A stretch of 15,268 bases of DNA from SAR116 cluster bacterium (GTDB lineage Bacteria > Pseudomonadota > Alphaproteobacteria > Puniceispirillales > Puniceispirillaceae), in assembly GCA_002722385.1 (NCBI GenBank), contig PBLR01000036.1:1-15268 (forward strand). Reading direction: 5' to 3'. Under the pieces are notes generated by a model that saw only the letters and a program-made list of their open reading frames with translations, was not told the DNA's origin and did not search any database. The position numbers and the translations under genes are program-made. Below, one piece after another: positions 1 through 6,614 of this stretch (positions are counted from its first letter, which is position 1; every line of letters begins with the position of its first letter).

Positions 1-506
1 ACAGGGCGGACAAAATAAGAAATCACTTCAATAAGGACTAGGAACGGGATCAGCACCTTCGGCGCGCCAGCTGGCACAAAAAAGCTGAAGAAATGCAGGC
101 CATGCTTGATAAGCGCAATAACGGTCACCCCCAGGAAAATCACAATCGCCATCGCGAAGGTCACCACAATCTGACTTGTTGTGGTGTAGCTGTAGGGGAT
201 CAGGCCAAGAAGATTAGAAAACAGCACGAAAATAAACAGGGTGAAGATGAACGGGAAATAAGGCTTGCCCTCATTGCCTACATTGCTGCGCACCATATCA
301 GCAACAAATTCATACAGCATTTCTGCCAGCCCTTGCATCCGGCCGGGAATGACCGCTGCAGGCTTCATCGCCATATATAAAAATACACTGCTGACCAGAA
401 CGGCAAGAACCATAAACAGAGCAGAGTTTGTGAACTGAATATCAAACCCAAACAGGTTCAGCGCAAACAGAACCTTAATCGCAAATTGTTCAACAGGTGA
501 ATGCAC
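1..506 (-). CDS. atpB: ATP synthase Fo subunit a (N-terminal part, cut by the window edge)
   Basis: Subunit a is the membrane stator that forms the proton half-channels against the c-ring of F1Fo-ATP synthase. The minus-strand translation begins MHSPVEQFAIKVLF, which fits the N-terminus of alphaproteobacterial subunit a. A first membrane segment follows (FTNSALFMVLAVLVSS), then the conserved PGRMQGLAEMLYEFV stretch, FTLFIFVLFSNLLGLIPYSY and further hydrophobic segments. About 168 codons are present; the C-terminal part with the essential arginine lies outside the window. The start is GTG at 504-506, directly after the TAG of atpI, and a good Shine-Dalgarno sequence inside the atpI end supports it. 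The next in-frame ATG is within the first membrane segment. Tight spacing indicates co-transcription and probably coupled translation with atpI. Confidence 0.95.
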   Translation of the reverse strand, partial: MHSPVEQFAIKVLFALNLFGFDIQFTNSALFMVLAVLVSSVFLYMAMKPAAVIPGRMQGLAEMLYEFVADMVRSNVGNEGKPYFPFIFTLFIFVLFSNLLGLIPYSYTTTSQIVVTFAMAIVIFLGVTVIALIKHGLHFFSFFVPAGAPKVLIPFLVLIEVISYFVRP

Positions 507-890
507 CTAATCTCTCCTGTCTTTCTGCTCATCAGCGGCATTCTCGCCATCTTCTGAGCTTTTCTCGTCAACAAAACCGGCTGCCATTCCGCGTCCGGTA
601 AGCGCCCGCCACACATTCATCATGCCTGCGGCTGACCCGATAAAAAAGAACACCACCATAAAGGTAGGTGTTGTGCCAAGCCAGCTATCCAAGGCCCAGC
701 CGATAAATGCACCGACAACTACCCCGGCAACCAGTTCAGTTGTCACACGTCCCGCCATGGCCATGCCGCCGCTTGGAAGCTGGGCCCGGTTCGGCCGTCT
801 GACTTCCTTCTGGCGACTTTCAAACTCACGTATCCGCTCGGACAATTCGGCATCAGAAGTCTGTTTTGCTGATCTGTCCTTATCTGCCAC
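507..890 (-). CDS. atpI: AtpI, F1Fo-ATPase accessory protein I
   Basis: A 127-residue inner-membrane protein of the ATPase gene 1/AtpI family, encoded first in the Fo operon. The family is linked to c-ring assembly and sometimes magnesium handling, and is not a structural part of the finished enzyme. Residues 1-48 are charged and soluble. Two hydrophobic segments follow, at about 50-70 (containing VAGVVVGAFIGWALDSWLG) and about 75-97 (containing FMVVFFFIGSAAGMMNVWR). The tail from 110 is acidic. The start is GTG at 888-890, with only a weak GGCGGA-like ribosome site upstream. The stop abuts the atpB start. Family assignment rests on the two-helix pattern with its glycine-rich segments and on its place before atpB. 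Confidence 0.9.
   Translation of the reverse strand: MADKDRSAKQTSDAELSERIREFESRQKEVRRPNRAQLPSGGMAMAGRVTTELVAGVVVGAFIGWALDSWLGTTPTFMVVFFFIGSAAGMMNVWRALTGRGMAAGFVDEKSSEDGENAADEQKDRRD
513..518 (-). promoter_or_regulatory. Ribosome binding site of atpB inside the atpI 3' end
   Basis: AGGAGA on the minus strand lies six bases before the GTG at 506. It sits within the last codons of atpI, so the atpB ribosome site is exposed when ribosomes finish atpI. It is the main argument for the GTG start. Confidence 0.75.
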
Positions 891-967
891 GCAAGTTCCG
901 CCTGAACGTTTGTGTTCCAGGACAGGTCAGAAACGACTGTTCAAACACCGCCCAGAGATCGCGCACA

Positions 968-996
968 ACCTAAGGTCAGACAGGGGTTTTTGTCAA
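968..996 (-). promoter_or_regulatory. Possible promoter of the atpI-atpB operon
   Basis: On the minus strand a perfect TTGACA (991-996) lies 17 bases before TTAGGT (968-973), about 78 bases upstream of the atpI start. The -35 match and spacing are good, but the -10 match is poor. No better candidate stands out in the 192-base gap between smc and atpI. Confidence 0.35.
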
Positions 997-1052
997 GTCA
1001 AAAGGTGGTGAAAATCAAAGCCTGTGTGCAGGGTGTGTCACCGAGTCGCATA

Positions 1053-1066
1053 TGCTGATTTCAGCA
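1053..1066. repeat. Short perfect inverted repeat just after smc
   Basis: TGCTGATTTCAGCA has six-base arms around TT, 17-30 bases past the smc stop on the minus strand. A second GC-rich dyad (CCGG-CTGG-CCGG, about 1069-1080) lies between it and the stop. No T-run follows either, so an intrinsic terminator is not clear. They may act as RNA 3'-end structures for smc. Confidence 0.3.
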
Positions 1067-1082
1067 GCCCGGCTGGCCGGTG

Positions 1083-4000
1083 TCAGGCGGTCAGCGGATC
1101 ACGCATTGTCTCAGCTGTTTGTAAGTCAACTGTGACCAGCCGACTCACGCCCTTTTGCTCCATTGTGACACCAAACAGGCGGTCCATTCTGGCCATTGTC
1201 ATGCGGTGATGTGTAACCACCAAGAAGCGTGTGTTTGTCCGTTCAGCAATTTCTTTCAGCAGATCACAGAATCGGGACACGTTGGAATCATCAAGCGGGG
1301 CATCAACCTCATCCAGCACACAAATCGGGGCCGGATTCGTCAGAAACACAGCAAAGATAATGGCCAGCGCGGTCAAGGCCTGCTCACCACCTGATAACAA
1401 CGACAGAGACTGCATTTTTTTGCCTGGCGGGCTGGCCAGAATATCAATGCCGGCCTGTAGCGGGTCATCTGAATTGGTCAGACGCAATTCGGCATGTCCG
1501 CCCCCAAACAGAGTGGTGAACAGCTCGGTGAAATGTTTATTGACAGCCGCAAAGCTGTCCATCAGCCTGGCGCGGCCTTCCCGGTTTAGGGCAGCGATTG
1601 CGCTGCGCAGTTTGGCAATCGCTTCAACCAGGTCATCATGTTCTTCTGTCAGCGAAGTGACGCGCCGGTCAATTTCTTCCATTTCCACTTCAGCGCGCAG
1701 ATTGACTGGTCCGATCTGGTCACGCTCATTCAGCAGGCGGTTCACACTCAGCTCAAGTTTTTCCAGCGTGTCATGCGGCTCATCTGGGTCGGCCAGCTGG
1801 GCCAGTTCAGCCAGATCAGCTGGGCCGCAATCCAGCTTTTCCCTGATTCGCTGGCTCAGCCCTTCTTGTTCTGTCTGATAACGTTCGCTCAACGCTTCTG
1901 TGCGGATAAGCGCTTCACGTTTGCTGCTGAGCTCGCGATCAGATTCGCGCAACGCCAGATCAGCCTGCCGCAAGGCTTCTTCTGCCTCACGCAGATGATC
2001 ACTTCTTTTCTGACGCTCGGCCTCAGCACTCTCCAGCTGATCCATCAGCTGGTGCTGGCGTCTGCTGATATCCTCTGGCTGGCTTTCCAGCTGTTCTTTT
2101 TCTGTCAGCGCTGTTTTCCTGCGCTGGTCCATTTCAGTCAGGCGCCGGTCTGTCTGGCCCAGCCGGTTCTGCCAGTCAGCGATTTGCCGGACAGAGCTCT
2201 GCTGCTGCTGTTCGGCTGATTTTAACTGCATCGCCAGCTCAGCCTCCTGCTGCACGGCCTGATTCAGTCTTGTCCGGGCGGCCTCAGCGGCTGTGCTCAG
2301 CTCATTGGCCTGTTGGGCAAGGGTTTCAAGGTCAGCTTCAAACCCCTCATCATTGAGCAAGCTCTGCCTGTCTCCTGTGGCCAGCTCAAGCGCGTGGGTC
2401 AGTTCTTCTGACCGGGCGGCCGCAGATTTCAGCGCAATCTGGGCATCATCTGCTGTCTGTTTAGCCTGGTCACGGGCCCGCCGGGCGGCCTGCAGGGCCT
2501 GTTGTGTGGTCTGTCGTTCGGCCTGAAGGTTGTCTAGGTCAGCATTGGCCTGTGCCAGCTTGCCGCCCTGGGCTTCAGCAAAGGTTTTGACCTCATCTGC
2601 TTCCGCCTGCAACGCGTCCAGCCTCTGGCGCTGGCGGATCCGTTCAGCTTCATTACTGACTGGCCCTTTGCGCACCAGGCCGTCCCACCGCCATAAGGTG
2701 CCGTCTTTTGACACCAGCGCTTGACCAGGTGACAGCTGGTTCTGGGCCTGTTCGGCGGCGGTGCTGTCCTCAATCAGGCTGACACCGCTCAAAGCCTGTT
2801 TCAGCACATCTGAATGCGAAATAAAACGCGCAAAAGGGGTGCCCACATCTGGTGCGTCAGCTGGTGCACCGGTGATATCCTGGCGCCAATAGCCGGTTTC
2901 GCCACTGTCATAGGGCAGCGATAAGTCACTGCCCAGACAAGCCGCCAGCGCAACCTCCATACCCTCTTCAACAGAAATCTGATCAGCAACAGGTGTGCCT
3001 GACGGGTTGACCGGCTCAGCCAGCAGATAGCTCAGCGCGTCAATTTCCGCGACCAGACGGGCCAGCTGGGTATCTGTATCGCGCTTATCTTCTGCACATT
3101 TGTCTTTTACATCTCTGGCCGCGGCCAGCTTGGCTTCAACAGCGTCATGATCTGTTATGCCTGTGGCCAGGCTGGCCTCACACACCGCCAGATCCTGTGC
3201 TGAGGATGTGACGGTCTCTTGCAGCTTATCCAGATTGAGCTGTGCCAGCGATTGTGTAAGCGTGTCGATGCGGCGGTTCAGCTCATCAAGGCGGGCGGTG
3301 AGCTGGTCACGGTTCTGTTGCGCCGCCGCCAGACGGGCCTGACTTTTTGCGGCTAACTCGTCTGCATCCCGGCTGCTGGTCTGTGCCGCGCTCAGATTTG
3401 CTCTGGCCTGCTTCAGCTGCGGGGCATTTTCAGACAGGCTGTCTTGCTGTTTTTGCTGTTCTGCCTGCAAGCCAGCAATGGCTTGTTGTGCATCTTCTTT
3501 CAGGGTTGTCTCACGTGTGGCGTCGCGGTCAATCTGCTTCAGCAGCTTGGTCAGCCGGTCCAGTGCCTGCGTCACCCGTTCTTGTTCACGCCCGCAATCA
3601 TCAACACGGATACGCAAGGTCTGCACCAGCGCCCCCTGTTCAGCTTCAGCATCTCTTAGCGGCGGGACATCGGCGGTCAGGCGGGCCTGCTGGGCAGACA
3701 GGCGGGCCACATCAGCAGACGCTGTTTCAACCAGCTCTGCACTCGCCTTATAATCGGTCTTGGCTTTGCTTAAGGCCTGTTCTGATGCGCGCCAGCGGGC
3801 GTGGAACAAGCGGGCCTCGGCCTTTCTTATCCGGTCAGCTACAGACCGGTAACGGGCTGCCTGACGGGCTTGTTTGGCCAATTGTGTTTTCTGCTCGGCC
3901 AGCTGGCCGATCAAATCCTCTAGCCTGGCCAGATTGGTTTCTGTGTTCCGCAGCCTCAGCTCAGCTTCATGTTTGCGTTGATGCAGGCCTTTGATATTCG

Positions 4001-4502
4001 CGGCCTCTTCAATCAGACTGCGCCGGTCTTCTGGTTTTGCCCCGACAATTGCCCCAATCCGCCCCTGGCTGACGATACCGGCTGACCGCGCCCCTGTGGC
4101 ACTGTCAGCAAATAGCAACTGGACGTCTTTTGCCCGCGCCGGTTTACCATTAATCTGGAACTGGGTACCTTTGCCCCGTTCCACACGGCGGGTGATTTCC
4201 AGATCATCATGTTCGTTGAACTCAACCGGGGCACGCTTGTCCTGATTATCCAGACGCAGAGAGATTTCAGCAAAATTACGGGCAGGGCGGTTGTCTGTGC
4301 CGGAAAAGATGATGTCATCTAATTCTGTGCCGCGCATCTGACGCGCAGAACTTTCCCCCATGATCCAGCGCAGGCCTTCAACGATATTTGATTTACCACA
4401 GCCATTTGGACCCACAATGCCGGTCAGCCCTTCTTCAATATCCATATCTGCCTTTTCGGCAAAGGATTTGAAACCAGCCATAGTCAGGTTACGGAAAATC
4501 AT
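1083..4502 (-). CDS. smc: Chromosome segregation protein SMC
   Basis: SMC is the ATPase of the bacterial condensin complex, acting with ScpA and ScpB to organise and segregate the chromosome. The 1139 residues show the full layout. The N-terminal head has a Walker A motif GPNGCGKSN at 31-39. A long coiled coil rich in Q, E, A and R follows. The hinge spans roughly 495-640 and ends with a divergent VSKDGTLWRWDGL stretch, as I recall for alphaproteobacterial SMCs. A returning coiled coil leads to the C-terminal head, with the ABC signature LSGGEQALTALA near 1039 and Walker B ICVLDEVDAPLDD near 1060. Length is normal for the family. The start ATG at 4502 gives the expected MIFRNLTMAGFKSFA opening. 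The gene lies 33 bases after the DsbA-like gene on the same strand, so they are probably co-transcribed. Several long reading frames on the opposite strand are low-complexity shadows of the coiled coil. Confidence 0.98.
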   Translation of the reverse strand: MIFRNLTMAGFKSFAEKADMDIEEGLTGIVGPNGCGKSNIVEGLRWIMGESSARQMRGTELDDIIFSGTDNRPARNFAEISLRLDNQDKRAPVEFNEHDDLEITRRVERGKGTQFQINGKPARAKDVQLLFADSATGARSAGIVSQGRIGAIVGAKPEDRRSLIEEAANIKGLHQRKHEAELRLRNTETNLARLEDLIGQLAEQKTQLAKQARQAARYRSVADRIRKAEARLFHARWRASEQALSKAKTDYKASAELVETASADVARLSAQQARLTADVPPLRDAEAEQGALVQTLRIRVDDCGREQERVTQALDRLTKLLKQIDRDATRETTLKEDAQQAIAGLQAEQQKQQDSLSENAPQLKQARANLSAAQTSSRDADELAAKSQARLAAAQQNRDQLTARLDELNRRIDTLTQSLAQLNLDKLQETVTSSAQDLAVCEASLATGITDHDAVEAKLAAARDVKDKCAEDKRDTDTQLARLVAEIDALSYLLAEPVNPSGTPVADQISVEEGMEVALAACLGSDLSLPYDSGETGYWRQDITGAPADAPDVGTPFARFISHSDVLKQALSGVSLIEDSTAAEQAQNQLSPGQALVSKDGTLWRWDGLVRKGPVSNEAERIRQRQRLDALQAEADEVKTFAEAQGGKLAQANADLDNLQAERQTTQQALQAARRARDQAKQTADDAQIALKSAAARSEELTHALELATGDRQSLLNDEGFEADLETLAQQANELSTAAEAARTRLNQAVQQEAELAMQLKSAEQQQQSSVRQIADWQNRLGQTDRRLTEMDQRRKTALTEKEQLESQPEDISRRQHQLMDQLESAEAERQKRSDHLREAEEALRQADLALRESDRELSSKREALIRTEALSERYQTEQEGLSQRIREKLDCGPADLAELAQLADPDEPHDTLEKLELSVNRLLNERDQIGPVNLRAEVEMEEIDRRVTSLTEEHDDLVEAIAKLRSAIAALNREGRARLMDSFAAVNKHFTELFTTLFGGGHAELRLTNSDDPLQAGIDILASPPGKKMQSLSLLSGGEQALTALAIIFAVFLTNPAPICVLDEVDAPLDDSNVSRFCDLLKEIAERTNTRFLVVTHHRMTMARMDRLFGVTMEQKGVSRLVTVDLQTAETMRDPLTA

Positions 4503-4535
4503 GAACGCTTAGCCTTGTACCCCGAATAATAAACG

Positions 4536-5207
4536 CTAAATGCCAAACGCGTTCAACTCAGCCAGAAATTCATCAAAAGACAGGGCCCCGCTGAAGGTTT
4601 TATCGCCATTCACAACAAAACTGGGTGTGGAGCTGATCTGATGCTGGCTGACCGCATCCTGCCGGATCTGCACAATCGCCTCCAGATAAGAGCGGTTCAG
4701 CATAATCTCATCAAACGCCCCTGATGATATTCCGGCAAATTTCGCAAATTTCTTCAGCTCTGCCACGGGATCAGCTGCTCCGATCCAGCTTTCCTGCTTA
4801 TCCAGCAAAACATCGACCATCTTGAAATAGCTGTCTGTAGGCAAAGCCCTGCACAAAGCATGCGCGCGCAACGCCAGGCCATCTAGCGGGAACGGGTGCA
4901 TTTCAAACCGGATCAGGCCGGTGTCAATTAAATCTGTCTTTACCTGCGGGAAGGTGTTTCGGTGAAAGCGGCCACAATGGCCACAGGTCATAGAGAAATA
5001 TTCCGCAACTGTGACCGCTGCATCTGCCTTGCCCAAAAAGCGGATTTCGGCGGCGCGTTCTGCTGAGGCCTCAACCCGGGCTTGGGCAATCACGGGCAAA
5101 CCGGCGATCAGCAGGCTGGTTGCTGCCCCTTGTGCCAGAAACCGGCGCCGTGTCTGTACAGCGTTAGGGGCGGGATGAAATAAAGGTGTTTTGGCGTTGT
5201 TCATCAT
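4536..5207 (-). CDS. DsbA-family thiol:disulfide oxidoreductase with Tat signal
   Basis: A 223-residue thioredoxin-fold protein predicted to act on disulfides outside the cytoplasm. A twin-arginine motif TRRRFL lies at residues 19-24, followed by a hydrophobic stretch AATSLLIAGLPVIAQA ending near 43, so export by the Tat pathway with cleavage after an A-x-A site is likely. The active site is CGHC at 75-78, preceded by VAEYFSMT as in DsbA-like proteins. The cis-proline loop is STPSF at 193-197, followed by VVNGDKTFSGALSFDEF. The helical insertion lies between about 105 and 180. Two adjacent ATGs (5207, 5204) are possible starts. It is the first gene of the dsbA-smc pair; this neighbourhood recurs in alphaproteobacteria. 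Its in vivo partner cannot be read from sequence. Confidence 0.9.
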   Translation of the reverse strand: MMNNAKTPLFHPAPNAVQTRRRFLAQGAATSLLIAGLPVIAQARVEASAERAAEIRFLGKADAAVTVAEYFSMTCGHCGRFHRNTFPQVKTDLIDTGLIRFEMHPFPLDGLALRAHALCRALPTDSYFKMVDVLLDKQESWIGAADPVAELKKFAKFAGISSGAFDEIMLNRSYLEAIVQIRQDAVSQHQISSTPSFVVNGDKTFSGALSFDEFLAELNAFGI

Positions 5208-5253
5208 GGCTCTTCATATGTCCTATGTGTCAAAAAATCGGATATGTGTGCAG

Positions 5254-5281
5254 CTATAAAGCGACTTTTTCACACAATTAA
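5254..5281 (-). promoter_or_regulatory. Possible promoter of the dsbA-smc operon
   Basis: On the minus strand TTAATT (5276-5281), a 16-base spacer and TTATAG (5254-5259) lie about 47 bases before the DsbA-like start. The surrounding stretch is AT-rich compared with the coding DNA. The -35 match is weak. The rest of 5208-5437 shows no gene. Confidence 0.3.
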
Positions 5282-5437
5282 GGCAATTGGGCTCACATCT
5301 TATCAAGTTTTCACCTCCATCTGTACAGCGTTTTTTCATGCTTGTGAAATCAACAGAGGTAAACGGCTCTCAGCAGAGATGCCGAAAGCCATCAAATTCC
5401 GCCACTAATGCCTGAACAGCCCTTAGCTTGCACAAGA

Positions 5438-5472
5438 CAGGCCGTCTGGCTCTGGTAAAGCCGGACGGCCTG
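5438..5472 (-). terminator. Strong hairpin after the AGCS remnant, probable terminator
   Basis: A nine-base perfect stem (CAGGCCGTC at 5438-5446, GACGGCCTG at 5464-5472) continues inward with four more pairs after one imperfect pair, closing on a seven-base loop. It lies 30 bases beyond the stop of the symporter remnant and upstream of the dsbA promoter region. The following minus-strand bases (TCTTGTG) are only partly T-rich. It probably once ended the symporter transcript and insulates dsbA. Confidence 0.6.
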
Positions 5473-5502
5473 AACAGGTACAATCTTACATCCCGTTTGA
5501 GA

Positions 5503-5818
5503 CTAGAACGGGTTCTGTTCTGATTCGCCGCGACTGTCAAAAAACTCCTTGGTGATTTTGAACACAATCGGGCTGAGCACAATCTGGGCAATCAGATTCG
5601 GCACAGCCATCAGCGCATTGAACGGTGATATTTCACCAGCATCTTCAACTGGGATCCGGCCTTTCCATAACAGCCTGAACCCAAACGGAATCCGCGCAAT
5701 TGACATGAATTTCAGCCCAACAGATAAAAAACAGCCCTGTTCCCAAAATCAGAACCAGCATGGGCACACCCCATGCATAACTGTTTATCAGACTGATAAA
5801 TGACTGGATTTGCTCCAT
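5503..5818 (-). pseudogene. Remnant of a sodium:alanine (AGCS) symporter gene with internal deletion and frameshift
   Basis: AGCS proteins import alanine or glycine with sodium and are about 450-480 residues long; here only 316 bases remain. The start survives: ATG at 5818 behind a purine-rich ribosome site, giving MEQIQSFISLINSYAWGVPM and LVLILGTGLFF, an AGCS-like N-terminus. The frame then breaks at a run of six T (A in plus sense, 5726-5731); the original frame stops at 5645-5647. In the next frame the family sequence resumes as VGLKFMSIARIPFGFRLLW and EISPFNALM, then jumps at 5605-5619 to AVPNLIAQIVLSPIVFKITK, which resembles the extreme C-terminus. The stop is at 5503. The roughly 350 residues that carry the transport core are gone. 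The length, 105 codons plus one base, fits a single inserted base. The family match is from remembered family patterns; the frame break is directly visible. Confidence 0.8.
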
Positions 5819-6008
5819 CTCCTCTTCTCCTCTACAAGGTGAAGGGCAGACCAGAGCGATTGACCCAACGAAATTTGAACAACACGACCACGGACCACTC
5901 TGTGTCAGCCCGTATAGGCCCCAATCCTATCATCACCTGATTTTATGAACAATCCAAAAGAGATAAAAAAATTCTTTTGCTAAACCATAAAGGGTGGAAA
6001 GGTGAGGC
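5819..6008. other. Gene-free stretch between the AGCS remnant and the DUF721 gene
   Basis: The 190 bases hold the old symporter leader. The purine-rich GAGGAGAAGAGGAG directly before its ATG (5819-5832) is a strong ribosome site. Further upstream is an AT-rich tract (5955-5979) whose arms CAAAAGA and TCTTTTG could pair around an 11-base loop just after the DUF721 gene. A TAAAAT box on the minus strand within 5940-5950 could be a -10 element, without a good -35. I see no coding potential and no riboswitch that I recognise. Confidence 0.4.
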
Positions 6009-6506
6009 TCAGCGGTGAATGTTGCGGCCAAGCCTGATCAGCGCGGCACGCAGCTCAGGGCTCTGGATATGGCTGGTTGCGTCTTCCAGCTGATGCAGGC
6101 TCAAGGCTGCCGGTGGCGGGTTTGGCTGTTGCCGGGATGCTGGCTGGCCAGCAACCGGACGCACCAGATCCTGACGCAACCTGACCCGGCCGACCGCGGC
6201 AAACCCCAGGCTTCTGTTTACCTGCATGATCAAATCCCGGCTCATCATCTGTAATTGCGGGCCTCTGCCACTGACAACAGATAGCACCAACGTGCCGTCA
6301 ACCCGCTTATTATTCTGAAACTGCACATCAACAGGCAGGCAAAACGCGGCCGCATCACCGGCAATCACAGGCCAGTCTGCGATCAGCTTTGCCAGAAACC
6401 GGCTTCGTTTTTGCAAACCAGGCCCGACCAGCTTTTCCGCCAGAGACGATAAAGGCCGGAGACGGGTTGAACGCTTGCGCTGATGATGACGGGCAGGGGG
6501 TATCAT
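6009..6506 (-). CDS. DUF721 (DciA-like) protein
   Basis: A protein of about 165 residues of the DUF721 family, whose studied members (DciA) load the replicative helicase DnaB in bacteria lacking DnaC. The N-terminus is basic (RHHQRKRSTRLRPL). Then comes the conserved domain with LAKLIADWPVIAG, the family W-x-x-I-x-G pattern, and the strand GTLVLSVVSGRGPQLQMMS followed by a helix ending in NRSLGF and VGRVRLRQDLV. The C-terminal third is proline- and glutamine-rich and probably loosely folded, ending LIRLGRNIHR. The reading frame is open far upstream, but that part overlaps mutY on the other strand and does not look like protein. I chose ATG 6506; ATG 6518 is equally possible. It lies back to back with mutY. 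DUF721, a DsbA-like gene and smc are often neighbours in alphaproteobacteria; here an AGCS remnant sits between them. Confidence 0.85.
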   Translation of the reverse strand: MIPPARHHQRKRSTRLRPLSSLAEKLVGPGLQKRSRFLAKLIADWPVIAGDAAAFCLPVDVQFQNNKRVDGTLVLSVVSGRGPQLQMMSRDLIMQVNRSLGFAAVGRVRLRQDLVRPVAGQPASRQQPNPPPAALSLHQLEDATSHIQSPELRAALIRLGRNIHR

Positions 6507-6556
6507 ACCGCCGAGCATATCATGATAAGGCCAGTGCGGACCAGCCCTCTTACCCT

Positions 6557-6572
6557 GCAGATTAAATTCTGC
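6557..6572. promoter_or_regulatory. Dyad between the divergent DUF721 and mutY genes
   Basis: GCAGA-TTAAAT-TCTGC is a perfect five-base-arm inverted repeat around an AT-rich core in the 108-base gap between the two starts. The core could serve as a -10 region in either direction. It may be an operator or promoter element, but this could also be chance. Confidence 0.25.
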
Positions 6573-6614
6573 GCGATGCTGTTCAGACGGGCTGTGGTTT
6601 GGTATCACCGGCCC

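Noticed and set aside
1231..3994. Long plus-strand frames rich in serine, alanine and arginine
   Set aside because: They are antisense to the smc coiled coil and hinge, low in complexity, without ribosome sites or domain patterns.
5819..5960. Possible glycine riboswitch before the AGCS remnant
   Set aside because: AGCS genes often have one, but I could not find the conserved aptamer segments in the leader.
5955..5979. AT-rich hairpin after the DUF721 gene as an intrinsic terminator
   Set aside because: The arms are nearly all A/T with an 11-base loop and no T-run after them; too weak to call a terminator.
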